Of a stretch of DNA of 61,526 nt, positions 1 through 7,835 are shown in pieces. Each line of letters begins with the position of its first letter. Position 1 is the stretch's first letter. The position numbers and the translations under genes were made by a program. Under the pieces are notes generated by a model, which saw only the letters and a list, made by a program, of their open reading frames with translations, searched no databases and was not told the DNA's origin. This DNA comes from Bacteroidales bacterium (lineage in GTDB: Bacteria; Bacteroidota; Bacteroidia; Bacteroidales; VadinHA17), in NCBI GenBank assembly GCA_021157415.1, contig JAGGWN010000119.1, positions 1 through 61,526 on the forward strand, given 5' to 3'.

Positions 1-330
1 ATGATCCTGACCCAGGGATTTCAACAGCCTTTTGAGCTGGATGTGACGGGGGTGGATGACAACCATCCCGTCAACTGGTCGGTGAAAACATATCCGAATC
101 CGGTGCAGGATCATCTGAACATTCGTTTCACTATCAGGAATCCGCAGGATTTTACCGTGGTGGTCATGGATATTACCGGGAAAAAAGTATTTGTTAATAA
201 ATATATGCAGGTACAGCCGGGCGAAGTGAAAGAGATTGATATGCAACAGTATCATGCAGGGATCTACATGATCTCGGTAACCAGTCAGGATCAGAAGGTC
301 AGAAGGGTATATAAGATCAGTAAGAAATAA
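1..330 (+). CDS. T9SS type A sorting-domain protein (C-terminal part)
   Basis: The last 109 residues of a protein whose true start probably lies left of the window. From about residue 25 it matches the type A C-terminal signal of the type IX secretion system: a YPNPVQD-type opening, a central FTVVVMDITGKKV strand region and a closing GIYMISVTS, with a basic end (VRRVYKISKK). Known role: this domain directs proteins across the outer membrane by the Por/T9SS machinery and is removed or used for surface attachment. The preceding stretch ILTQGFQQPF is typical of the segment just before such domains. What the secreted cargo does cannot be told. An ATG sits at base 1, but that may be an internal Met. 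Confidence 0.8.
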   Translation: MILTQGFQQPFELDVTGVDDNHPVNWSVKTYPNPVQDHLNIRFTIRNPQDFTVVVMDITGKKVFVNKYMQVQPGEVKEIDMQQYHAGIYMISVTSQDQKVRRVYKISKK

Positions 331-356
331 ACGGTTCCGGTACATGATATCTCCTG

Positions 357-390
357 AAGGGGGGCTTGCAAGTCCCCCTTTCGCTTTTTT
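357..390 (+). terminator. Rho-independent terminator after the T9SS protein
   Basis: A G-run and a C-run (359-363 and 374-378) flank CTTGCAAG, giving a stem of about nine pairs with one G-T, followed by T-rich sequence to 390. It lies 29 bases after the stop at 330. Confidence 0.7.
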
Positions 391-420
391 AGCCGGCCGT
401 TACAAGAGAGTGAGGAGTTC

Positions 421-443
421 CCTACGTAGGGCACTACGTAGGA
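421..443. repeat. Twin CTACGTAGG palindromic repeat, copy 1
   Basis: Two copies of CTACGTAGG, 12-13 bases apart; the core CTACGTAG is a perfect palindrome. A near-identical twin arrangement occurs at 58378-58400. It sits between the convergent genes ending at 330 and 447. Confidence 0.6.
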
Positions 444-446
444 TGT

Positions 447-926
447 TTAGAATAGGGAATGATCCTGGCCGGAGGCAAGGTATCCCTCGTCTTCTTGCAG
501 GTTGTTCCCGTGGGAGGCTTCCACAGCCAGCCGGTCACAGCGTTCGTTTTCCGTAGTGTTGTTATGCCCTTTGATCCAAACCAGCTTAACGTTGTGCTTG
601 CGATAAAGTTCGAGAAAACGTCTCCATAGATCCGGATTCTTTTTCTTTTTGAATCCTTTTTGTTCCCACTGAAACACCCATCCCTTGTTTACGGCATCGG
701 CCACATACTTTGAGTCGGTGTATATGATAACACTGCTTTTGGGGATTTTCAGGGCTTCCAGCGCCTTGATCACCGCCAGCAGTTCCATCCGGTTGTTGGT
801 GGTGAGGCGAAATCCTTCAGAGAGTTCTTTCCGGTGTTTGCCCGACATCAGAACGACCCCGTATCCGCCCGGTCCCGGGTTGCCACGGGCCGCTCCGTCG
901 GTGTATATGATGATATCAGGGGACAT
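447..926 (-). CDS. rnhA: Ribonuclease HI
   Basis: Degrades the RNA strand of RNA-DNA hybrids in the cytoplasm (R-loops, Okazaki primers). The 159-residue length matches E. coli RNase HI. The four carboxylates are visible: D10 in YTDGAARGNPGPGG, E48 in NNRMELLA, D71 in YTDSKYV, and a C-terminal Asp in NERCDRLA. The basic handle region is present (WEQKGFKKKKNP), as is the flap His in IKGHNN. Its start overlaps the stop of the upstream MarC-family gene by 11 bases, so the two are probably translated from one message. An RNase HII gene lies 3 kb away, so both classes occur here. Confidence 0.95.
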   Translation of the reverse strand: MSPDIIIYTDGAARGNPGPGGYGVVLMSGKHRKELSEGFRLTTNNRMELLAVIKALEALKIPKSSVIIYTDSKYVADAVNKGWVFQWEQKGFKKKKNPDLWRRFLELYRKHNVKLVWIKGHNNTTENERCDRLAVEASHGNNLQEDEGYLASGQDHSLF

Positions 927-1500
927 TGTTCAGATGAATTCCGGTATTGCTGATAAACAGACGGATAGCAATGGCCAGGAGGATAATGCCGAAGAATTTC
1001 TGCAGGATGTATAATCCGGTGGGCCCCAGGATTCTTTCAAACCATTTGGTTGCTTTCAGTACCAGATAAACGATAATCATATTCAGCAACAAACCGATCA
1101 GGATGTTAATGGTGCTGTAACTGGCGCGCAGCGACAGCAGGGTGGTGATAGAACCGGCTCCGGCAACCAGGGGGAAGGCTATGGGCACGATGGATCCTCC
1201 GCCTTCGGCATCATGTTTGAAAAAAGGAATCCCAAGCACCATTTCCAATGCCAGGAAAAGCAGGACGAAAGAGCCGGCGATGGCAAAGGAGGATATGTCC
1301 ACGCCGAAAAACCCCAGGAGCGGCTCTCCGATCATCAGAAAAGCAAACATGATGAGAAAAGACACCAGCGTGGCTTTCTCGGCCTCGATCTTTCCCACCT
1401 TGCTCTTGATATCGACAATGATCGGGATCGAACCGGTGATGTCTATTACGGCAAACAACACCATGAAGGTGGCTAATATCTCTTTAAGATTGATTTCCAT
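916..1500 (-). CDS. MarC family inner-membrane protein
   Basis: A hydrophobic protein of about 194 residues with roughly six membrane segments. It matches the MarC/YchE family: FAVIDITGSIPIIVDI near the N-terminus, a conserved FFGVDISSFAIAGSFVLL stretch, and PIAFPLVAGAGSITTLL. The family sits in the inner membrane and its transport role is unsettled; the historical link to multiple antibiotic resistance was not upheld. The start at 1500 (MEINLKEILATF) is preferred over an upstream in-frame Met because the extra twelve residues are Cys/Phe-rich and unlike the family. It lies upstream of rnhA on the same strand. Confidence 0.85.
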   Translation of the reverse strand: MEINLKEILATFMVLFAVIDITGSIPIIVDIKSKVGKIEAEKATLVSFLIMFAFLMIGEPLLGFFGVDISSFAIAGSFVLLFLALEMVLGIPFFKHDAEGGGSIVPIAFPLVAGAGSITTLLSLRASYSTINILIGLLLNMIIVYLVLKATKWFERILGPTGLYILQKFFGIILLAIAIRLFISNTGIHLNNVP

Positions 1501-1535
1501 ATAAAAATATCCTGAAAGGCACCTACAAAATAACA

Positions 1536-1569
1536 CTGCCGGGATGCCTGCATACAGGCAGCCCGGCAG
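1536..1569 (-). terminator. Terminator after the S46 peptidase
   Basis: Arms 1536-1550 and 1555-1569 pair over 15 positions with one mismatch around a CATA loop. On the minus strand it starts 12 bases after the stop at 1582 and is followed by a T-rich stretch. The upstream end of the MarC gene is only 36 bases away. Confidence 0.7.
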
Positions 1570-1581
1570 GTGGAGTTTTCT

Positions 1582-3738
1582 TTATTCCATGATGGTCATT
1601 TCATCCACCAGATGGGGGGCTCCTGAAAACTCATCCATAATGAAAAGCACATAACGGATATCCACAACAATGCAGCGCTGCAGGCTGTTCTCGAAGGCGA
1701 TGTCTCCGCTCATGGCTTCCCAGTTGCCGTCAAAAGCCAGACCGATGAGTTCACCGTTGCCATTCATTACCGGACTCCCTGAATTGCCACCGGTAATGTC
1801 ATTGTTGGTGATAAAACATACATGCATAATGCCGTCTTCTCCGTATCTGCCAAAATCTTTGGATTTATAAAGTTCCTTGAGCTTTTCGGGGACAATAAAT
1901 TCATAATTATCGGGATCTTCCTTTTCCATAACTCCATTCAGGGTAGTGAAATATTTGTAATGAACGGCATCTCTCGGGTCATACCCTTCCACCGTGCCGT
2001 AAGTGAGGCGCATGGTGAAGTTGGCATCCGGATAAAAGATCTTTTTGGGAAACATCTTCATCAGCCCGGCCATATACAGGCGATGCCCTTTGCTGAGTTC
2101 TTCATCAAACTGTGCTTCCTGACCCATGAGGTAGAAATACTCGTTGATGATGGATTGGGCTGCATCGTAAGCCGGATCTTTTTGCAGCGTCTTGAATTTG
2201 GGGTTCTGCAGGAAGGCGTCAAAGCGCTGTTCATTGGTAAAGATCGATTTCGCAAACAGACGATCCATGTATTTATCGAAATTGTTTTTGTATTTCTTCC
2301 GGATCATAGCGAATATGTCCGGCTGAAACTCCGGTTTGACATTTTCAGCGTACAGTCTGAACATGGCTTTGGATGCCGCTTTGTCGGTGGGAAGGTTATA
2401 ATCCTTGAAAAATCCCTTTGCTGTTTTTTTAGCAGACTCCACTGCTTTACTGATCTGTTGAGGGTCATCGGACTGCAGGGCTTTCTCCAGGCCGCGAATG
2501 CGATAGGCAAAAAGGATTACCTCGCTACCCCGGATCAAAGCCTCACTGAGATATTGAGAGGCATAGCGGTAATCTGCCCTGCCTTCAATGGCATCTTTGA
2601 TCAGATCCAGCGCCGGACCGTATTTTTTTTCTCTTTCCGAATCCTGTGATACCCAGTTCCGGAATTCTTTTTCCAGGGCCAGTTTCTGGGCTTTTACATT
2701 AAGTTTCTTAAGATCCTGATTCTGGCCGATAGAGTATTTCCAGTAGTTGCTCGACATGGAATATTTTTCGGCATACTGGATCCTGACTTTTTCGCTGGCC
2801 ATCATATCTTTCCAGATGATCTCCTGACGGGTACCCCTTATTTTAACGCGATTGGGGTTGGTGATCTTCATCACTTCGTCAATCTCCCAGGAAGTCATGT
2901 AACGGGTGGTTCCTCCCGGGTAGCCTATAACCATGCTAAAATCGCCGGGATGTACACCTTTCAGGGAGACCGGAAGATAATGTTTGGGTTTCAGGGGCAC
3001 ATTGTCGGGAGAATATTCGGCAGGTTTTCCGTCGGGAGACATATAGACACGGAAGACGCTGAAGTCGCCGGTATGTCTGGGCCACATCCAGTTATCGGTA
3101 TCCCCACCGAATTTTCCGATGGAAGAAGGGGGTGTCCCGACAAAACGGACATCCTTATAGATCTCATAAACCAGAAGATAATACCGGTTTCCCGAGAAGA
3201 ACGAGCGGACGGAGGCCTGATAATCCGTACTGTCCGTTGCTTTCTTAACAATTTTTTTACTGATTTTATTGATGGTTTGTGCACGGGTGTTTTCCGACAT
3301 GGTGTCGCTCAGGGCTGGTATGATCTGATCCGTGACGTCTTCCATACGGACGAAAAAAGTGACCCGAAGCCCGGGATTCGGGAGTTCATCCTTTTGCGTA
3401 GGAGCCCAGAAACCGTCTTCCAGATAATTGTGCTCCGTCGAACTGTGTTCCTGGATGGCCCCATAGCCACAGTGGTGATTCGTCAGCAAGAGACCCTGGT
3501 CAGATACGATCTCACCGGTACATCCGCCGCCAAAAATGACAATGGCATCTTTCAGACTGGAATGATTGATACTGTAAATGTCTTCGGCAGAAAGCTTCAG
3601 ACCCATACGGGTCATGGTGCCGATATTAAGCTTTTCCAGCAAAGGTAAAAGCCACATCCCCTCATCGGCCCGGAGCAACGGACTGATCAGAAGAAATAAT
3701 CCTAAAATGAGTGTTCCTGTACGTTTCATATTGTGCAT
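1582..3738 (-). CDS. S46 family dipeptidyl-peptidase (DPP7/DPP11 type)
   Basis: A periplasmic serine exopeptidase that removes dipeptides from the N-terminus of oligopeptides; known in Bacteroidota that feed on protein. It has 718 residues, the usual length. A signal peptide (MKRTGTLILGLFLLISPLLRA) is followed by mature DEGMWLL, the usual S46 beginning. The catalytic His lies in LLLTNHHCGYGAIQ and the Ser in GGNSGSPVMNG. Eighteen residues after that Ser is Gly, in AFDGNWEA. As I recall the family, this position is Gly in DPP7 (hydrophobic P1) and Arg in DPP11 (acidic P1), so DPP7-like specificity is inferred. The start could be this Met or the one three codons later. Confidence 0.9.
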   Translation of the reverse strand: MHNMKRTGTLILGLFLLISPLLRADEGMWLLPLLEKLNIGTMTRMGLKLSAEDIYSINHSSLKDAIVIFGGGCTGEIVSDQGLLLTNHHCGYGAIQEHSSTEHNYLEDGFWAPTQKDELPNPGLRVTFFVRMEDVTDQIIPALSDTMSENTRAQTINKISKKIVKKATDSTDYQASVRSFFSGNRYYLLVYEIYKDVRFVGTPPSSIGKFGGDTDNWMWPRHTGDFSVFRVYMSPDGKPAEYSPDNVPLKPKHYLPVSLKGVHPGDFSMVIGYPGGTTRYMTSWEIDEVMKITNPNRVKIRGTRQEIIWKDMMASEKVRIQYAEKYSMSSNYWKYSIGQNQDLKKLNVKAQKLALEKEFRNWVSQDSEREKKYGPALDLIKDAIEGRADYRYASQYLSEALIRGSEVILFAYRIRGLEKALQSDDPQQISKAVESAKKTAKGFFKDYNLPTDKAASKAMFRLYAENVKPEFQPDIFAMIRKKYKNNFDKYMDRLFAKSIFTNEQRFDAFLQNPKFKTLQKDPAYDAAQSIINEYFYLMGQEAQFDEELSKGHRLYMAGLMKMFPKKIFYPDANFTMRLTYGTVEGYDPRDAVHYKYFTTLNGVMEKEDPDNYEFIVPEKLKELYKSKDFGRYGEDGIMHVCFITNNDITGGNSGSPVMNGNGELIGLAFDGNWEAMSGDIAFENSLQRCIVVDIRYVLFIMDEFSGAPHLVDEMTIME

Positions 3739-3815
3739 GAGTTAAAATATTATATAGCTGTTTGTATGTATAGTAATCCGGGGGTAAAATAAGGAAAAAT
3801 GAGTGAGTTTATTTG

Positions 3816-3838
3816 CAAAAAGATCAAATTTATTTGAT
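3816..3838 (-). terminator. Weak terminator after rnhB
   Basis: Six-pair hairpin ATCAAA (3823-3828) with TTTGAT (3833-3838) and a TTTA loop, followed on the minus strand by a short T-run. It starts 17 bases after the rnhB stop. Stem is AT-rich, so efficiency is uncertain. Confidence 0.4.
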
Positions 3839-3854
3839 TTTACATGATATGTTC

Positions 3855-4466
3855 TTAACCATGTTTCCTGAAGTGTATTTCCGTTTGTTCATTCAACAGG
3901 CGGAAAGAGCGGCGATGATAAGGGGTAAGGCCATGCTCGCGGATAGCTCTGCGATGGCTTTTGGTAGGGTATCCTTTGTTCTTATCCCATTGATAAACGG
4001 GGTACTCCTCGTGTAACCGGAGCATGTATTCATCACGGTGAGTCTTGGCCAGGACAGAAGCAGCGGCAATGGAAGCATATTTTCCGTCCCCTTTGATGAT
4101 ACATTTGTAAGGAATATTTTCGTAAGGAATGAAAAATTTTCCGTCAACGAGTAGAAAATCCGGCTTTCTTCCGAGTTTGCGAAGGGCCTCATGCATGGCA
4201 GCATAAGAGGCCCGGAAAATATTAAGCTTGTCGATTTGTATGTTGTTAATCATAGCCACAGCAAAGGCCAGGGCCTGATTTTCAATCTCTATACGTAAGG
4301 AATTCCGTTTTTCTGCAGAGAGTTTTTTTGAGTCGTTCAGGCCCGGAAGATCAAAGTCGCTTGGCAGGATTACGGCTGCTGCCGTCACCGGTCCGGCCAG
4401 ACAACCCCGGCCGGCTTCGTCCAGGCCGGCTTCTGTTTCCGGATTATGATAAAAAGGCTCAAGCAT
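3855..4466 (-). CDS. rnhB: Ribonuclease HII
   Basis: Cuts at single ribonucleotides in DNA and in RNA-DNA hybrids, starting ribonucleotide excision repair. The 203-residue protein shows the family motifs in order: EAGLDEAGRGCLAGPV (D16, E17), LNDSKKLS, LLVDGKF with the third carboxylate, and KGDGKYASIAAASVLAK with the fourth Asp. It stands alone between the S46 peptidase and a glycosyltransferase on the same strand, followed by a weak hairpin. Motifs and length are intact. Confidence 0.95.
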   Translation of the reverse strand: MLEPFYHNPETEAGLDEAGRGCLAGPVTAAAVILPSDFDLPGLNDSKKLSAEKRNSLRIEIENQALAFAVAMINNIQIDKLNIFRASYAAMHEALRKLGRKPDFLLVDGKFFIPYENIPYKCIIKGDGKYASIAAASVLAKTHRDEYMLRLHEEYPVYQWDKNKGYPTKSHRRAIREHGLTPYHRRSFRLLNEQTEIHFRKHG

Positions 4467-4525
4467 GATTGATTTGAGATTCCGGGTGCATAGGTGATAG
4501 TTCTGGTTTTGGGATTGGATCGTGT

Positions 4526-5653
4526 TTATTTTTGTAGGGTTTGTTCAATTACTGCCCAGACTTTTGCGGCAGTGTGATCCCAGTTGAAAAAGGTTGCTCT
4601 TTGCACTCCTTTTTCGACCAGTTGTTTCCGTAAAAAGGGGTCTTTTGTTATCCGGAGCATTGCTTGATTGATACTCTCCTTAGAGAAAGGATCCACATAA
4701 AGGGCTGCATCCCCGCATACCTCGGGGATGGCCGTTGCATCTGCAGCGATAACGGGCACATGACAGGCCATGGCCTCAGCCAGAGGGATGCCGAAACCTT
4801 CAAAATAAGAGGCAAATATCAACGCTTCGGCAGAACCCAGTATTTTGTAACTTTTCTCGCGGGACAGATTCCCGGTCAAAATAACATCTTTTGCGTATTT
4901 CATATTTTGCAGCGTCTTCTTTATCTCATTGGTTCCAAACATGGGACGGCCGGCGATCACGATCTTATAGGTGCCGGATGAAGAAGCCCGGAACAGGTCA
5001 AAAGCCTGGAGGAGCCGGGGGATGTTTTTCCGCGGCAGTAATGACCCTATGTGGACAAAATAAGGATCTCCTCCCGAAATTTGTGCTCTGGTCTCTTGTC
5101 TGGTTTCTTCAGAGAGCGGTTTGAAAATTTTGTGGATCCCGTTCCAGGCTACACTAATCTTTTCAGGAGCGATCCCGAACTGTCGGGTGATATCTTTTTT
5201 TGAGAATTCTGAAACGGTGATGATATGAGCAGCTCTTTCAGCAAATTCCGGGAAAAAACGGTGATAATACCGACTGACACTTTTGGGCAGTTCTTCCGGA
5301 TAATGCATAAAATTCAGGTCGTGGATGACCGGGATGGCCGGGATATCGGTTTTGAGGGGGATAAAACCATCCGGTGAAAAGAATAAGTCGGAAGGATGCT
5401 TTTTCAGGTATCTTGCCAAATTATGCTGGAACCATATGTGCCATAAGACCGGGTGCCGGGCCGGAGGTCTGAGGATCACCGGCTGAACATTTTCGGAGAA
5501 GATAAACTCCGGAGCATACTGCCGGTCAAAGAAAAAACGAAAAGTGTGTTCCGGATGATCACGGGTAAGACGGCGTACTACTTCGAAGGTAAACCAACCG
5601 ATGCCATCCAGCTTGCCGGGGATCAGAAAACGGGTATTTACGGCAATATTCAT
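4526..5653 (-). CDS. Glycosyltransferase family 4 protein
   Basis: A GT-B fold retaining glycosyltransferase of 375 residues. The N-terminal half carries the acceptor domain (MNIAVNTRFLIPGKLDGIGW, with IPVIHDLNFMHYPE). The C-terminal half carries the sugar-nucleotide domain: YFVHIGSLLPRKNIPRLL, a donor loop, and the EX7E motif in FEGFGIPLAEAMA. Known GT4 members of this kind add mannose, glucose or related sugars to surface polysaccharide or lipopolysaccharide precursors; the substrate here cannot be read. It is divergent from the flippase gene at 5720, which fits a role in surface glycan assembly. Confidence 0.85.
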   Translation of the reverse strand: MNIAVNTRFLIPGKLDGIGWFTFEVVRRLTRDHPEHTFRFFFDRQYAPEFIFSENVQPVILRPPARHPVLWHIWFQHNLARYLKKHPSDLFFSPDGFIPLKTDIPAIPVIHDLNFMHYPEELPKSVSRYYHRFFPEFAERAAHIITVSEFSKKDITRQFGIAPEKISVAWNGIHKIFKPLSEETRQETRAQISGGDPYFVHIGSLLPRKNIPRLLQAFDLFRASSSGTYKIVIAGRPMFGTNEIKKTLQNMKYAKDVILTGNLSREKSYKILGSAEALIFASYFEGFGIPLAEAMACHVPVIAADATAIPEVCGDAALYVDPFSKESINQAMLRITKDPFLRKQLVEKGVQRATFFNWDHTAAKVWAVIEQTLQK

Positions 5654-5684
5654 GAAAGGGCCTTTTCTGTTTACAGGGCTTTAT

Positions 5685-5692
5685 TACATTTG
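5685..5692 (+). promoter_or_regulatory. Candidate promoter -7 box for the flippase
   Basis: TACATTTG fits the Bacteroidetes -7 consensus TAnnTTTG. It ends 27 bases before the TTG start at 5720. No clear -33 TTTG at 19-21 bases, so support is moderate. Confidence 0.4.
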
Positions 5693-5719
5693 CATGTAAA
5701 ATAAATCAAATTATCAGGA

Positions 5720-7165
5720 TTGAAAAAAAAGTTTTTTTCAAATCTACTTTTACTGGTTTCATTAAACCTCGTGGTCAAGCCTTTCTGGATATTCGGGATT
5801 GACCGGACTGTCCAGAATGTGACGGGGTCAGCGTCTTATGGGTTTTATTTTTCCCTGTTCAGCTTTTCCCTGTTATTAAATATCTTACTGGATGCCGGAA
5901 CCACCAGTTACAATAACCGGGTTATCTCACGTGATCCGGAAAAACTGTCTGCCTGGTTTTCCCAGTTGTTTCTGATCCGGTTATTGCTGGCAGTGGTTTA
6001 CGTCATTGTTTCCATAGCAATTGCCATCATTCTGGGGTATTCGCCACGCCAGCTTCACCTGCTTTGGTTTCTGATATTGAACCAGTTTCTGGCATCGTTT
6101 ATCCTTTTTTTCCGTTCAAATATTACCGGTCTTCATCTTTTTAAAACCGATAGTGTCCTTTCCGTAGCCGATCGCGTGCTGATGATCATTCTGGTAGGAA
6201 TTGTTTTATGGGGGCATGTGACCGATGAGCCCTTCCGCATTGAATGGTATGTATATCTGCAAACTCTGGCTTATGGCATTGTTGCTGTGGCAGCGTTTAT
6301 CCTGGTGCTTACCAAAACGAAATTTTTCCGTCCCCGTTTTGACAAGATGTTTTTCTTCAGGATCATCCGCGAAAGTTTCCCTTTTGCCATGCTCACGCTC
6401 TTAATGGCCTTGTATTACCGGATTGATTCGGTCATGCTGGAGCGTATGCTGCCTGACGGGGCCCGTCAGGCAGGGATTTACGCACAAGCTTTCAGACTGT
6501 TGGATGCTTTTGTTATGTATGCGTACCTTTTTTCCGTGATCTTACTGCCATTGTTTTCCAGGATGATCAAGGAAGATAAGCCCGTAACCGAGCTGGTTAA
6601 GTTTGCTTTTCTACTTATGATGATCCCTGTGCTGATTCTGGGTATCACCACCATCATTTACCGGTATCCTGTGATGCATCTTCTCTACCTGAGTCATACA
6701 GCGGATTCCTCGGGAGTGTTGGGAGTATTGATGGGAGCCCTGATATTTGCTTCTTCCGGGTATTTATTCGGAACATTGCTTACGGCCCGCGGAGATATCA
6801 AACAATTAAGCTGGCTGGCGGCAGGAGGATTTTTGTTGAATATCTTTTTGAATTTTATGCTTATACCCCGTTTTCAGACCCTCGGCGCCGCCTGGGCCAG
6901 CCTGGTTACCCAGGCAGGGATAGGTATTATACAAATTCTGATGGTCAGCCATCGGTTCAGGATATCCGTAAGCCGGATGATTCCGTTTCAGACCTATGTT
7001 TTTGCCGGGATGATAACCCTTACTGGCCTGATCATACATGGCTCGGGATTGAGGCCCCTGACCGGGTATCTTGTCCAGATTTTTTTATCCCTGCTGCTGG
7101 CAGTGATCATAAAGCTTATCCCGCTGAGACAGATGATTTCCATCCTTGTTGCCGAGGAAGAGTAA
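5720..7165 (+). CDS. Oligosaccharide flippase family protein (Wzx/MATE-like)
   Basis: A 481-residue polytopic membrane protein with about twelve to fourteen hydrophobic segments, no signal peptide, and the layout of polysaccharide exporters: an early LDAGTTSYNNRVISR loop and a conserved middle YRIDSVMLERMLPDGARQAG, which resembles the region where Wzx/MATE proteins carry D and R residues. Likely role: moving lipid-linked oligosaccharides across the inner membrane. The start is TTG: an in-frame stop lies at 5702-5704, no ATG follows until well into the protein, and the sequence from TTG (KKKFFSNLLLLVSLN) is already the first membrane segment. It ends 4 bases from the stop of the convergent VanZ gene. 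Confidence 0.8.
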   Translation: MKKKFFSNLLLLVSLNLVVKPFWIFGIDRTVQNVTGSASYGFYFSLFSFSLLLNILLDAGTTSYNNRVISRDPEKLSAWFSQLFLIRLLLAVVYVIVSIAIAIILGYSPRQLHLLWFLILNQFLASFILFFRSNITGLHLFKTDSVLSVADRVLMIILVGIVLWGHVTDEPFRIEWYVYLQTLAYGIVAVAAFILVLTKTKFFRPRFDKMFFFRIIRESFPFAMLTLLMALYYRIDSVMLERMLPDGARQAGIYAQAFRLLDAFVMYAYLFSVILLPLFSRMIKEDKPVTELVKFAFLLMMIPVLILGITTIIYRYPVMHLLYLSHTADSSGVLGVLMGALIFASSGYLFGTLLTARGDIKQLSWLAAGGFLLNIFLNFMLIPRFQTLGAAWASLVTQAGIGIIQILMVSHRFRISVSRMIPFQTYVFAGMITLTGLIIHGSGLRPLTGYLVQIFLSLLLAVIIKLIPLRQMISILVAEEE

Positions 7166-7169
7166 GGGT

Positions 7170-7613
7170 TTATAACTCCGTTTTCCCGTTTTGTTGCAGT
7201 TCCCCTTTTGTGACTAATCCCCAGAGCAAACCTGCAAGAAAAACCCCGGTAATAATTCCCAGCGAATTGGAGAGCATATCCATATAGGTAAAGGATCTTC
7301 CGGGGATCAGGAGTTGGTGGTATTCATCGCCTACTGCGATGGCAATACCTATAACCAGCGTGTAAAAAATAATTTTCCGAAGTAATGAAGGAGCCTTTTT
7401 GAACTGCCACGAGACCATTAGAAACGAAAGGGTCATATACTGAAACCAATGGATTAGATGATCTACCCGTATTTCGCGGCCGGACATCGTAATATCCGGA
7501 TTGGGCAAATCGGGGAGTGAAGAAACAAACAAAATCAGGGAAAGCCAAATCCAGAAAAAATTCCGGTAATAACGGGCGTTCCGGGATACGAAATATGAAA
7601 AAAGTTTTGCCAT
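7170..7613 (-). CDS. VanZ-like family protein
   Basis: A 147-residue membrane protein with four predicted hydrophobic segments. It matches the VanZ-like fold: DHLIHWFQYMTLSFLM in the middle and GDEYHQLLIPGRSFTYMD followed by LSNSLGIITGVFLAG, the signature of the family (a conserved acidic-Y-Q-x5-R-x4-D pattern in the second half). VanZ itself gives low-level teicoplanin resistance; most family members are of unknown function and are not resistance genes. Single gene with its own candidate promoter, convergent with the flippase. Confidence 0.8.
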   Translation of the reverse strand: MAKLFSYFVSRNARYYRNFFWIWLSLILFVSSLPDLPNPDITMSGREIRVDHLIHWFQYMTLSFLMVSWQFKKAPSLLRKIIFYTLVIGIAIAVGDEYHQLLIPGRSFTYMDMLSNSLGIITGVFLAGLLWGLVTKGELQQNGKTEL

Positions 7614-7639
7614 TGCCTTTCTTTCAGGTAAAACAGAGA

Positions 7640-7647
7640 CAAACCTA
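7640..7647 (-). promoter_or_regulatory. Candidate promoter for the VanZ-like gene
   Basis: On the minus strand TAGGTTTG matches TAnnTTTG, 26 bases before the ATG at 7613. A TTTG lies 15 bases further upstream, shorter than the usual 19-21. Confidence 0.4.
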
Positions 7648-7773
7648 CATAAATTTTTCAGGCAAACGTATTCAGACTGCAGGGAAAATTTATCAGCAAG
7701 TGCCCTTTGGATGTTTTATATTAGTCTTCCATCAGAGGATATGTAATTAGATGACCTGAAAATTATATGCTGA

Positions 7774-7815
7774 CAAAAAAAACAGACCGGAAATTATATC
7801 CGGCCTGTTTTTTGT
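7774..7815 (-). terminator. Terminator after the beta-helix lipoprotein, possibly bidirectional
   Basis: Arms 7781-7790 and 7800-7809 pair with one mismatch around a nine-base AT loop, with A/T runs on both sides. It lies about 20 bases after the stop at 7836 of the minus-strand gene and could also stop plus-strand transcripts. Confidence 0.75.
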
Positions 7816-7835
7816 GTAGTTATTTGAAATATTTT

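Noticed and set aside
344-556. Plus-strand open frame of 70 codons over the start of the window
   Set aside because: It crosses the terminator and the palindromic repeat and overlaps rnhA on the other strand; no family features.
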